From NCBI GenBank assembly GCA_002495525.1, contig DAFS01000046.1, forward strand, positions 1 to 12,996: 12,996 nt of DNA, in the 5' to 3' direction. Position 1 is the stretch's first letter. Each line of letters opens with the position of its first letter. Both the position numbers and the translations under genes were made by a program. Positions 6,335 to 12,996 of the stretch are shown here, one piece after another. The notes below the pieces were generated by a model. It searched no databases, had not been told where the DNA came from, and saw nothing but the letters and a program-made list of their open reading frames with translations. The stretch comes from Euryarchaeota archaeon UBA89. GTDB taxonomy: Archaea > Thermoplasmatota > Poseidoniia > Poseidoniales > Thalassarchaeaceae.

Positions 6335-7732
6335 ATGACTAATTATAAACATGAAACTGTCGTAAATGCAGATATAGAATCGACTTTTGACTGGTTTGAA
6401 CATGAAGGGTCTTTTAGAAGATTAATGCCTCCTTGGGAAGTTGCTGAAGAAGTTCGGGCGGATGACTCTCTTGAAGTTGGATCTCAGAGAGTTTTCAGAT
6501 TTCCCGCTCCAGGATTACCATTTGTAAATATGACTTGGGTTGCTGAACATACGGGCTATGATAAACCAAACTATTTTGCTGACACAATGGTTAAAGGTCC
6601 TTTTTGGAAATGGGATCATGACCATTACTTGACAGAAAAAGATGGAGTTACGACAGTTGTTGACGATGTGAAATATAGTGTACCATTTGGGCCATTAGGT
6701 ATGTTAGTTGATAAAATGCTTGGAGGAGCATTGGTTACAGGAAGAATATCTGCTATGTTCAAAGCAAGAGAACTGAGATTACAAAGAGACATGAATGAGC
6801 ATAAAAAATATGTGAATGAAGCAAGAAAAAGAATCTTGGTCGCTGGTTCATCAGGATTGATAGGAACGCAATTAGTTGCTTTCTTAGATACTGGCGGACA
6901 TGATGTATGGAGGCTTGTACGAAGACCGGCTAAAGAAGGAGCAAAAGAACTAACCTGGAAACCAGATAAAGGTATTCTAAATCCTGAAGATATAGAAGGT
7001 TTTGATGTAATTATACATCTAGGAGGTGCAGGTATTGGTGACAAAAGATGGAGTAAAAAGAGAAAAGCCTTGATTATTGATTCTAGGAAAGATAGTACTA
7101 CATTACTTTCTGACACAATGAGTAAACTGAAGAAAAAGCCTGAAGCATTTATTGTGGCCAGTGCTGTAGGTTACTATGGTAATCGAGGAGATGAAGAATT
7201 AACTGAAAACAGTGAACCTGGAGAAGGATTCCTAACAGATACAGTAATTCAATGGGAATCATATGCAGATTCTGCAAGAGAAGCCGGTATCAGGGTTATT
7301 AATACTAGAAATGGTATTGTTTTGGCAGCCACAGGCGGAGCTCTAGGGCGCATGTTACTTCCTTGGAAAATGGGTGGTGGTGGCCCCCTTGCTGGCGGAA
7401 AGCAATGGATGTCATGGATTTCTCTTGATGATGAAATATATGCTATTCACCATTTGATGATGAATCGTGATTGCGAAGGTGCTTACAATTTGACTGCTCC
7501 TAATCCTTGTATGCAGAAAGTTTTCTCAAAGACACTGGGTAAGGTTCTCAGGCGTCCTGCAATTGCTCCAATACCTGGAATCTCAATGAAAATCTTATTT
7601 GGTGAACTTGCTAAACATCTCCTAATTGATGGGCAGAGAGTGTTACCACATCGACTGGAGGAATCAGGTTATGAATTTATTCATAAAAATCTTGAAGATG
7701 CCTTAAGAGATTCATTAGGTAAGTGGAGATAG
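6335..7732 (+). CDS. SRPBCC domain fused to TIGR01777/SDR39U1-type NAD(P)-dependent epimerase-like protein
   Basis: The 465-residue protein has two parts. Residues 1 to ~155 look like an SRPBCC/START-like hydrophobic-ligand-binding fold ('HETVVNADIESTFDWFEHEGSFRRLMPPW', then alternating strands and a long C-terminal helix). Residues ~165-465 are an extended SDR of the TIGR01777 (YfcH, SDR39U1) family: nucleotide-binding GSSGLIG at 171-177, 'VIIHLGGAGIGDKRWS', 'ASAVGYYG' at 275-282, 'NTRNGIVLAATGGALGRMLLPW' and a DUF1731-like tail ('EESGYEF..KNLEDALRDSL'). The reaction is not known for this family. An SRPBCC-SDR fusion of this order occurs in bacteria as well. It sits between photolyase and peroxiredoxin genes with 4-base gaps on each side, so it is part of the same transcript. 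TIGR01777 genes also occur near photolyase genes in some bacteria (from memory, not checked). Confidence 0.87.
   Translation: MTNYKHETVVNADIESTFDWFEHEGSFRRLMPPWEVAEEVRADDSLEVGSQRVFRFPAPGLPFVNMTWVAEHTGYDKPNYFADTMVKGPFWKWDHDHYLTEKDGVTTVVDDVKYSVPFGPLGMLVDKMLGGALVTGRISAMFKARELRLQRDMNEHKKYVNEARKRILVAGSSGLIGTQLVAFLDTGGHDVWRLVRRPAKEGAKELTWKPDKGILNPEDIEGFDVIIHLGGAGIGDKRWSKKRKALIIDSRKDSTTLLSDTMSKLKKKPEAFIVASAVGYYGNRGDEELTENSEPGEGFLTDTVIQWESYADSAREAGIRVINTRNGIVLAATGGALGRMLLPWKMGGGGPLAGGKQWMSWISLDDEIYAIHHLMMNRDCEGAYNLTAPNPCMQKVFSKTLGKVLRRPAIAPIPGISMKILFGELAKHLLIDGQRVLPHRLEESGYEFIHKNLEDALRDSLGKWR
7723..7730 (+). promoter_or_regulatory. Shine-Dalgarno site of the second peroxiredoxin
   Basis: The sequence GTGGAGAT lies within the last codons of the SDR gene. 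Its GGAG is eight bases before the ATG at 7737-7739. It supports coupled translation within the photolyase operon. Confidence 0.5.
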
Positions 7733-7736
7733 TTGA

Positions 7737-8210
7737 ATGAAAGATACTCATGAATATTTAGTAGATACTAAATTTCCAGAGTTTAACTTATATGATGAAA
7801 AGAGGAAATATATTACTGAAGAAGATATTATTGGAAAATGGAGTGTAATATTTTTTTATCCAAAGGATGAGTCTCCAGGATGTACATTACAATCTTGTTC
7901 ATTTAGAGATAAATATGAAGAATTTAATAATCTTGGAGTTCAGATCTTTGGAGTCTCCTCTGATTCAGTATCTTCACATAAAAGATTCAAGAAGAGACAT
8001 AATCTTCAGTATTCTCTATTGAGTGATAAAGGCGGAATACTTGCAGAAAGCTTGAGGTTGAAAAAAAATTTAGGTTTTCTTCCTGCCAGAGTTACGTTAA
8101 TTGTTAATCCTGAAGGAATCATAATTTATGCTCATACCAGCCAGTTGGGAGTTACTGGTCATGTAAGGAAAGCACTCAATGAAATCAAAGTTCGAGAAAT
8201 CAAAATTTGA
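7737..8210 (+). CDS. bcp: PrxQ/Bcp-type peroxiredoxin (thiol peroxidase)
   Basis: This 157-residue member of the AhpC/TSA family is a classic atypical 2-Cys PrxQ. 'VIFFYPKDESPGC' leads to the peroxidatic Cys49, and the resolving Cys54 follows with the usual C-x4-C spacing (CTLQSC). The catalytic Arg118 is kept (LPARVTLIV), and the chain ends with 'GHVRKALNEIK'. It would reduce peroxides with thioredoxin-like donors in the cytosol. It is the third gene of the photolyase operon, beginning four bases after the SDR stop. It is the same length as the first peroxiredoxin (3552-4025), but differs in the cysteine spacing and active-site Arg, so the two are not a recent duplication. The N-terminus is slightly unusual (KDTHEYLVDTKFPEF) in lacking the 'G..AP.F' motif. 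Confidence 0.93.
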   Translation: MKDTHEYLVDTKFPEFNLYDEKRKYITEEDIIGKWSVIFFYPKDESPGCTLQSCSFRDKYEEFNNLGVQIFGVSSDSVSSHKRFKKRHNLQYSLLSDKGGILAESLRLKKNLGFLPARVTLIVNPEGIIIYAHTSQLGVTGHVRKALNEIKVREIKI

Positions 8211-8219
8211 AATCGCTCC

Positions 8220-8243
8220 AATCATTAAGATATGATTAATTTT
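8220..8243. repeat. Short inverted repeat followed by T4 between prx and csp
   Basis: AATCAT (8220-8225) and ATGATT (8232-8237) form a perfect 6-bp inverted repeat with a 6-base loop. After two A's it is followed by TTTT at 8240-8243. It could be a weak terminator of the photolyase operon or an operator for the csp gene downstream. A stem of this size with little GC is also easily found by chance in AT-rich DNA. Confidence 0.25.
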
Positions 8244-8294
8244 GTTAACATTGAGTACACTAGTTGAAGTAGTATTGGTGAACGCGTCAGTAAT

Positions 8295-8486
8295 ATGGCT
8301 CAAGGTACAGTCAAGTGGTTTAATCAGAAAAAAGGATTTGGATTTATAGAACAAGAAGATGGTGAAGACCTGTTTGTTCATTATACTCAAGTTGAAGGCG
8401 AAATTAAAGATGGAGACTCTGTTGAGTTTGAAGTTGGAGAAGGCCCTAAGGGTCCAAATGCAATCAACGTCTCAAAAACAGAGTGA
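8295..8486 (+). CDS. cspA: Cold-shock domain protein (CspA family)
   Basis: This 63-residue single-domain OB-fold protein binds single-stranded RNA or DNA and acts as an RNA chaperone. RNP1 is intact (KGFGFI, residues 13-18), RNP2 is DLFVHY at 25-30, and the opening 'GTVKWFN' (residues 4-10) is the family hallmark. Length is typical. It is common in bacteria and present in some mesophilic or cold-living archaea, so it probably came from bacteria. It follows the photolyase operon on the same strand after an 84-base gap that holds a small inverted repeat. No clear TATA box or close Shine-Dalgarno sequence is seen; GGTGA at 8277-8281 lies 13 bases away. It may have its own promoter, or be partly read through from the operon. 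It ends five bases before the stop of the converging amidohydrolase gene. Confidence 0.95.
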   Translation: MAQGTVKWFNQKKGFGFIEQEDGEDLFVHYTQVEGEIKDGDSVEFEVGEGPKGPNAINVSKTE

Positions 8487-8491
8487 TTTAT

Positions 8492-9757
8492 TCAGATTTC
8501 AGAATAATAATCAATCGCAGCATCTTCAATGTCTTTACAGGCCTTGGATTCATCAATAGTTAGAGTTTTTCCATCTCTGCGGATAGCTTCTCCTCCTACA
8601 AATACGTCTAACACATCTCCACCTGAATATATTGTATTTGCAAGGATTCTACGATTATCCCGGCCAATAGGTCGCATACGAATATCGTCAAGATTCCAAG
8701 TAATCCAATCTGTTGAGCCTTTAGTGGCTAATTTCCAAGTTTCAATTGGGTCTAGAATTCTCGCATCCCAATGATCATGCCTTTGAACCAAACTCGCTGC
8801 TTTAGATTCAGAACGCATGTCGAGACTATTGTTACTAGCAGCACCATCAGTCCCCAATCTGACATCGACTCCTGCTTCTATCATAGCAGGATAAGAAAGA
8901 GTACCTCCACAGGCTAATTTCTGGTTAGAAGTAGGGCAATGAACTGCATGAGCCTCATGTTTAGCCAATATTCTCATTTCTTTTTTTGTAACCCATCCAC
9001 AATGAGCACAAACAGTATTACCATCTGAAAAGAAATCGAGTGAATCGAGATACTCTATTGGATACATTCCTGTCAGTGAGTGACAATCTGCAACTTCTTT
9101 ACGAGTCTCTGACGTATGAATACTCAATTTACAATTAGTTTCTTTCGAAACTTCTGAGGCTTTTCTTAGAGTTTCTTCACTGCAAACATAAACTGAATGA
9201 GCGCCTATGCCATATGATATCCTATCTGGACGAGATGACCCCTGTTTGATCAAGTTCCGCATATGCTTCAATGCATCTCCCGAACCAGGTTTAAAATTCG
9301 GAGTTAAACCATCTGTGATAGGCCCACATAATTCAGCTCTTAGACCGGTTTTTGCTAGTGTTTCACCAATTACTTCAGTATGGAAATACATGTCACAAGC
9401 AAAAGTAGTTCCTGTCGAGATTAATTCTGCTGCTGCTGCGCGTGTACCAATTTCAACAAATTCTGGCGTAAGAAATTTTTCAACAGGAAATATTGATTTT
9501 TCCAACCATTCCATCAATGGTAAACCTTCTCCCATTCCTCTGTTAAGGACCATAGGTAGGTGCGTATGCCAATTCTGAAAAGAGCGAGTGATAAGTCGCA
9601 TTGAGCCATCAATTACTTCAATGACATCTTCGTCCCCGTTACTCTGGGAAAAACTACCATCCTCATGTAATAAAAAATTGCCATATTTGACAACACCATC
9701 ATGGTCAATTAATCGAGTATTTGTTACTCTTCTAATGCCAATCTCAGAGGTGACCAT
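8492..9757 (-). CDS. Amidohydrolase of the MTA/SAH/5'-deoxyadenosine deaminase family (MtaD/DadD-like)
   Basis: This 421-residue metal-dependent hydrolase of the cytosine deaminase/TrzA-like branch probably deaminates adenosine-type compounds (5'-methylthioadenosine, S-adenosylhomocysteine or 5'-deoxyadenosine to the inosine form) as part of S-adenosylmethionine by-product recycling. The metal ligands are all present: NWHTH (HxH), the His in IHTSET, the His in AHCGWV, and the Asp in GTDGAASNNSLDM. Also typical are 'RGMGEGLPLMEWL' and 'CPTSNQKLACGG'. Length and domain order (short beta-sandwich halves around a TIM barrel) fit MtaD. The exact substrate cannot be told from sequence; a related cytosine or guanine deaminase role is less likely. 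The chosen ATG starts the first strand ('IRRVTNTRLID') as in relatives. No clear promoter or Shine-Dalgarno sequence is seen upstream. It is encoded alone, converging with csp and diverging from the helicase gene. Confidence 0.87.
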   Translation of the reverse strand: MVTSEIGIRRVTNTRLIDHDGVVKYGNFLLHEDGSFSQSNGDEDVIEVIDGSMRLITRSFQNWHTHLPMVLNRGMGEGLPLMEWLEKSIFPVEKFLTPEFVEIGTRAAAAELISTGTTFACDMYFHTEVIGETLAKTGLRAELCGPITDGLTPNFKPGSGDALKHMRNLIKQGSSRPDRISYGIGAHSVYVCSEETLRKASEVSKETNCKLSIHTSETRKEVADCHSLTGMYPIEYLDSLDFFSDGNTVCAHCGWVTKKEMRILAKHEAHAVHCPTSNQKLACGGTLSYPAMIEAGVDVRLGTDGAASNNSLDMRSESKAASLVQRHDHWDARILDPIETWKLATKGSTDWITWNLDDIRMRPIGRDNRRILANTIYSGGDVLDVFVGGEAIRRDGKTLTIDESKACKDIEDAAIDYYSEI

Positions 9758-9842
9758 GATAACTCGAAGAGGTCATTTACCGTCAATCTTTGCTTGAAAG
9801 AAAGTAACAATCCGCATAATTCAAACATAGCAGTCCATACAT

Positions 9843-9850
9843 CTTTATCT
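9843..9850 (+). promoter_or_regulatory. TATA-like box of the helicase gene (leaderless start)
   Basis: CTTTATCT is centred about 24 bases before the ATG at 9871-9873, and no Shine-Dalgarno sequence lies between them. This fits a leaderless transcript. The rest of the divergent gap from 9758 to 9870 shows no convincing TATA box for the amidohydrolase on the minus strand; GAATTATG near 9815-9822 is the best but weak. Confidence 0.35.
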
Positions 9851-9870
9851 CAGACATACCAGAGTAAATT

Positions 9871-12654
9871 ATGGCTAACTTCGGGGAAATAGGTTTCTCT
9901 GGGAAATTACGCCCTTCACAAATAGCATCATCGGAAATAATTCGTGAACAACTAGAAGCAGGTGAAAAAAATCTTCATGTTGTAGCACCACCGGGATCTG
10001 GAAAGACAGTCCTTGGGCTTTATACTTGGTCTGATTTAGTACGGTTGCCTACTCTCGTTTTAAGCCCTAACTCTGCAATTCAGGCCCAATGGGTTGCAAG
10101 AGCAAAGGAATTATTCAATTTAGATGGTAAAGAAGAACAAATTCTTACGAATACAAAGTCTCCTGGATTGCTAACTTCTCTTACATATCAATCAGTTACT
10201 CTCCCAAAACGTGCTGATGAAAATCTTGATGAAGCCGCAATGGAAATATGGATTAAAAAATTAATTTCTGAAAATGAAGCAGATAATGAGGAAACTGCTA
10301 AGGCTTGGATAAAAGACTTGGAAGATAATAATATAGATTATTTCAGAGAAAGGTTTAGCTCGTATAGAAAACAAGTAAGAGATGATTTTGCTACTCATGG
10401 AAATGCTTTATGGATTTTACATGAATCTTCGAAAAAGAATCTAGAGAACCTTGCGAAAACTGGAATAGGATTGATAATTCTTGATGAATGCCATCATCTG
10501 CTTGGACACTGGGGGAGGGTTCTAAGTGAAATTAGAGAATATTTTGGTGATCCAATTGTTTTAGGACTCACAGCGACACCTCCTGACATTGGTTCTGTGA
10601 GTATTGATGATGGTGAAAGATACAAAGAATTTTTTGGAGAAGTTGATTACGAAGTACCTGTTCCAGCATTAGTTAGAGATTCTAATTTATCCCCCTATCA
10701 AGATCTTGCCTATTTTGTAAGACCAAATCCAGAGGAATTAAAATATATCGCTAATGTTGACAAAGAATTTGAAGAATTAATTGAAGAAATTAGTAATGGG
10801 CCTGAAGATACCAAAAATCGTACACCAAGATTAGATATTTGGTTAACTGAAATTCTAAGTAAATTATTGCTTCCAAGTGGGTCAGTAAAAAATTGGACTT
10901 CGTTCGTTAGAAGAGACGAAAACTTGGCTAATTCTGCTAGACTTTATCTCTTGTATAAAAATATAGATTTACCAGAAAATATACCATATCCTGAACAAAA
11001 ACTAATTGATATGGATTTGAGTAAAAATCAAGTCATGATTACCTTGTTAGATCGTTATATTAGACATGGGCTTCTTCGTTCAAAAAATGAAAAAGACCAT
11101 GAATTAGCAGAAGTAGCTATCCAAAGGTTGAGGATGTTAGGCCATCAAATTACTGAGACTGGAATGAGGCCGTGTGCCTCACCGGTTGGGCGTGTAATGG
11201 CATATGCATCGGCAAAATATGATGCTTTGAGAGATATTTTAATTGCGGAAATGCAAGCATTGGGACCAGATATCAGAGCAGTAATTGTTACCGACTTTGA
11301 GAAGACATCTGCTACCGCTCTAGTTGAAGGAGTTCTAGACAAGAATGCGGGTGGAGCTATTGCAGCATTCCGTTCAGTTTTAGTTGATGAAGCAACTGAT
11401 CGGCTTAATCCCGTTCTAATGACTGGTTCAACCGTATTAGTCGATGATGATTTATGTGAAATAATATTATCTAGATTTGAACAATGGATTAAAGAAAAAG
11501 GATTAGAGATTAAAATTGAGCATACTAAAAATGACGGTTATAATGAAATTAGAGGAAGAGGGAATCAATGGAAGCCAAGATACTATACTGAGATGATTAC
11601 TGAATTATTTCAAGAAGGCGTTACAAAATGTTTGGTAGGCACTAGAGGTTTACTTGGAGAAGGTTGGGATGCAAGTAGGATTAATGTTCTGATTGATTTG
11701 ACTACAGTAACAACTAGTATGAGCATTAATCAATTAAGAGGACGCTCATTTAGGCTTGATAAAAAGAATCCAGAAAAGGTTGCTAATAACTGGGATATTG
11801 TATGCTTGGCAGAAGAATTCAGTAAAGGTTTTGATGATTATTATCGTTTCAAAAGAAAGCATTCGAGGCTCTATGGGGTTTGTGACGATAGTGCTATTGA
11901 GAAGGGAGTTGGCCATGTACATGCTGCATTTACTGAAGCTCGTCCGGAGGGTATCTCAGAAACTTTAGATGTATTCAATGATGAAATGATACGTAGAGCG
12001 AGGAATAGAGAAAGAACCAGAGAACTATGGAAAATTGGTGAGCCATTTAATGCGAAACCAAAAGAAGCAATTGAAATGAAAATGAAGGAAGGATTTTCAG
12101 GTGGATGGCCTATATTGAGTGTTTCATTTCAGAGACCAGAATGGAATGATGAATCATTAGTACTCGCAATAGCAACTGCTGTTTCTGGTGCATTAAGAGA
12201 AACTGGTAATTTGAAAACAAGTACTACAATTGCATCTGGAGATAGAGGTGGAGGATGGATGAGGACATATCTTGAAGATGCCTCTGAAGAAGATTCAAAA
12301 ATGTTCACAGAAGCAATGGAACAAGTACTAGGTCCACTAGATAATCCAAGATATATGATTCCAAGACAGGTCAAGATGATTAGTGACACTTGGGTAAGCA
12401 AATTACTTCCTGAAATCATAGGAAAATATTTCAGAACAAAGAAAAAGAAGTTAGTAATGTTCCATTCAGTGCCTAAGAAACTTGCTCAAAATAAGGAAGA
12501 TGCAGCAATTTTCCAAAAGCATTGGAATTTTGAAGTTAGTCCAGGAGAAGTAATGTATGGTTATAGTAAAGATGGAAGAGAAAAAGTTCGTTGGGCAGTG
12601 GAACAAGATCTTTCACCAAGAGGAGATTTCCATAGTAAAAGTGTATTTACTTAG
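9871..12654 (+). CDS. Large SF2 DEAD/DEAH-type helicase with inter-RecA insert and C-terminal extension
   Basis: This 927-residue ATP-dependent nucleic-acid helicase or translocase shows all main SF2 motifs. They are an R-x2-Q entry (Arg14, Gln17), Walker A APPGSGKT at 39-46, motif Ia 'VLSPNSAIQAQW', motif II DECH at 205-208, motif III LTATP at 233-237, motif V TRGLLGEGWD at 591-600 and motif VI QLRGRSFR at 621-628. Between RecA1 and RecA2 lies an insert of roughly 230 residues (about 240-470), partly helical and charged. After RecA2 come about 280 residues with the blocks 'GVGHVHAAF' and 'RYMIPRQVKM' and a late 'HSVPKKLAQ..DAAIFQKHW', which I recall from large bacterial (e.g. actinobacterial) homologues. 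No nuclease or methylase motif is visible. The pathway is unknown; repair, recombination or defence are possible. It is a single gene, leaderless by promoter spacing. Its TAG overlaps the stop of the converging zinc-finger gene. Confidence 0.85.
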   Translation: MANFGEIGFSGKLRPSQIASSEIIREQLEAGEKNLHVVAPPGSGKTVLGLYTWSDLVRLPTLVLSPNSAIQAQWVARAKELFNLDGKEEQILTNTKSPGLLTSLTYQSVTLPKRADENLDEAAMEIWIKKLISENEADNEETAKAWIKDLEDNNIDYFRERFSSYRKQVRDDFATHGNALWILHESSKKNLENLAKTGIGLIILDECHHLLGHWGRVLSEIREYFGDPIVLGLTATPPDIGSVSIDDGERYKEFFGEVDYEVPVPALVRDSNLSPYQDLAYFVRPNPEELKYIANVDKEFEELIEEISNGPEDTKNRTPRLDIWLTEILSKLLLPSGSVKNWTSFVRRDENLANSARLYLLYKNIDLPENIPYPEQKLIDMDLSKNQVMITLLDRYIRHGLLRSKNEKDHELAEVAIQRLRMLGHQITETGMRPCASPVGRVMAYASAKYDALRDILIAEMQALGPDIRAVIVTDFEKTSATALVEGVLDKNAGGAIAAFRSVLVDEATDRLNPVLMTGSTVLVDDDLCEIILSRFEQWIKEKGLEIKIEHTKNDGYNEIRGRGNQWKPRYYTEMITELFQEGVTKCLVGTRGLLGEGWDASRINVLIDLTTVTTSMSINQLRGRSFRLDKKNPEKVANNWDIVCLAEEFSKGFDDYYRFKRKHSRLYGVCDDSAIEKGVGHVHAAFTEARPEGISETLDVFNDEMIRRARNRERTRELWKIGEPFNAKPKEAIEMKMKEGFSGGWPILSVSFQRPEWNDESLVLAIATAVSGALRETGNLKTSTTIASGDRGGGWMRTYLEDASEEDSKMFTEAMEQVLGPLDNPRYMIPRQVKMISDTWVSKLLPEIIGKYFRTKKKKLVMFHSVPKKLAQNKEDAAIFQKHWNFEVSPGEVMYGYSKDGREKVRWAVEQDLSPRGDFHSKSVFT

Positions 12655-12996
12655 ATAGAAGATTCACATGATTGGCAATCAATACCTGTGCCTTTATGCA
12701 TATCACAATATCTTTTCCTACAAGTAAAACACCTGAAATCAAAGGCATTAACTCCAGTAGAACAACTTGGAACACCACATATATCAACATTTTCTGAGAC
12801 AGGAATAGAGGACCGAGGAATTACTGATTCATCCTCAGATTTATCTACTTTCCACCATTCATTTACTGATTCTTTAACTAATTCAGGGCTATCATGAAAA
12901 TTCAAGGCTTTTTTGACATATGGGTGTGTTAGAAAATTTCTTGAATGGTGAGGGTGTTCAGGTCGTATAATTTTATCGAGTTTTTCTATTCCCTCG
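12651..12996 (-). CDS. AN1-like zinc-finger protein, C-terminal part (cut by right edge)
   Basis: The frame is open from the window edge to a TAA at 12651-12653, giving at least 114 residues; the true start lies outside. A TTG at 12903-12905 is not a credible start, because the coding frame continues without a stop for 30 more codons, with protein-like sequence (RPEHPHHSRNF, then THPYVKKAL). The last ~40 residues form a treble-clef-like zinc site with spacing C-x4-C-x10-C-x2-C-x4-C-x2-H-x6-C-x2-C. It resembles the AN1 finger (C..C then FDFRC..C...YC..H), but the final H-x-C is replaced by C-x2-C. AN1 fingers are found in eukaryotes and archaea, in ubiquitin- and stress-linked proteins. The region before the finger is acidic and polar, with helix-like 'SPELVKESVNEWW'. 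Function is unknown. Its stop shares four bases (TTAG) with the converging helicase gene. Confidence 0.68.
   Translation of the reverse strand, partial: EGIEKLDKIIRPEHPHHSRNFLTHPYVKKALNFHDSPELVKESVNEWWKVDKSEDESVIPRSSIPVSENVDICGVPSCSTGVNAFDFRCFTCRKRYCDMHKGTGIDCQSCESSI

Noticed and set aside
6625..7116. A 163-codon open frame on the minus strand inside the SRPBCC-SDR gene.
   Set aside because: It is Ser/Pro/Leu-rich, antisense to conserved SDR motifs, and has no ribosome site or promoter. It is a shadow frame.
8097..8390. A 97-codon open frame on the minus strand over the end of prx and the start of csp.
   Set aside because: It overlaps two well-supported genes, has low-complexity composition and no family match, so it is a shadow frame.
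9744..9776. A 10-codon upstream open frame overlapping the amidohydrolase start on the minus strand.
   Set aside because: It is too short to separate from chance and has no ribosome site. Such small frames are expected at random.
1..12996. CRISPR arrays, insertion sequences, tRNA genes or phage genes.
   Set aside because: I saw no regularly spaced repeats, transposase or integrase motifs, cloverleaf-like segments or structural phage genes. The spaces between genes are too small to hold most of these.

Overview
The window looks like a piece of a small, AT-rich archaeal genome. The best guess is a surface-ocean euryarchaeon of the Candidatus Poseidoniia (Marine Group II) type; this is an inference, since no rRNA or tRNA is present to place it. 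Pointers to archaea are a TrmB-family regulator, an AN1-like zinc finger, TATA-like boxes 24-28 bases upstream of several start codons (leaderless transcripts), and a poly-T terminator. Several genes are of a kind usual in bacteria (GTP cyclohydrolase II, PrxQ/Bcp peroxiredoxins, cold-shock protein, SDR39U1-type protein), which fits a marine archaeon with many acquired genes. Gene density is very high: no gap exceeds about 120 bases, and convergent genes meet within 5 bases or overlap.

Layout, left to right. (1) 1-240, minus: the N-terminal part of an AarF/ABC1/UbiB-like kinase, cut by the left edge. (2) 358-2112, minus: a large TPR-repeat protein of a family without known function. (3) 2185-4680, minus: an operon transcribed ribA, then a PrxQ-like peroxiredoxin with shifted cysteines, then a TrmB-family regulator with a C-terminal V4R-like domain; it ends in a T9 tract. 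(4) 4681-4776: a divergent promoter region. (5) 4777-8210, plus: an operon of class II photolyase, an SRPBCC-SDR39U1 fusion and a second PrxQ/Bcp, with 4-base gaps between genes. (6) 8295-8486, plus: a cold-shock-domain protein. (7) 8492-9757, minus: an amidohydrolase of the MTA/SAH/5'-deoxyadenosine deaminase family. (8) 9871-12654, plus: a 927-residue SF2 helicase. (9) 12651-12996, minus: the C-terminal part of an AN1-like zinc-finger protein that runs off the right edge.

How the genes may work together. The two divergent operons form a plausible light and oxidative-stress unit. The photolyase repairs UV dimers with an FAD cofactor, RibA commits GTP to flavin synthesis, each operon carries a thiol peroxidase, and the TrmB-V4R protein could be a ligand- or redox-responsive regulator of the locus. 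This joint role is inferred from gene order only. The remaining genes (purine nucleoside salvage, helicase, TPR protein, kinase-like protein) look like single transcription units.
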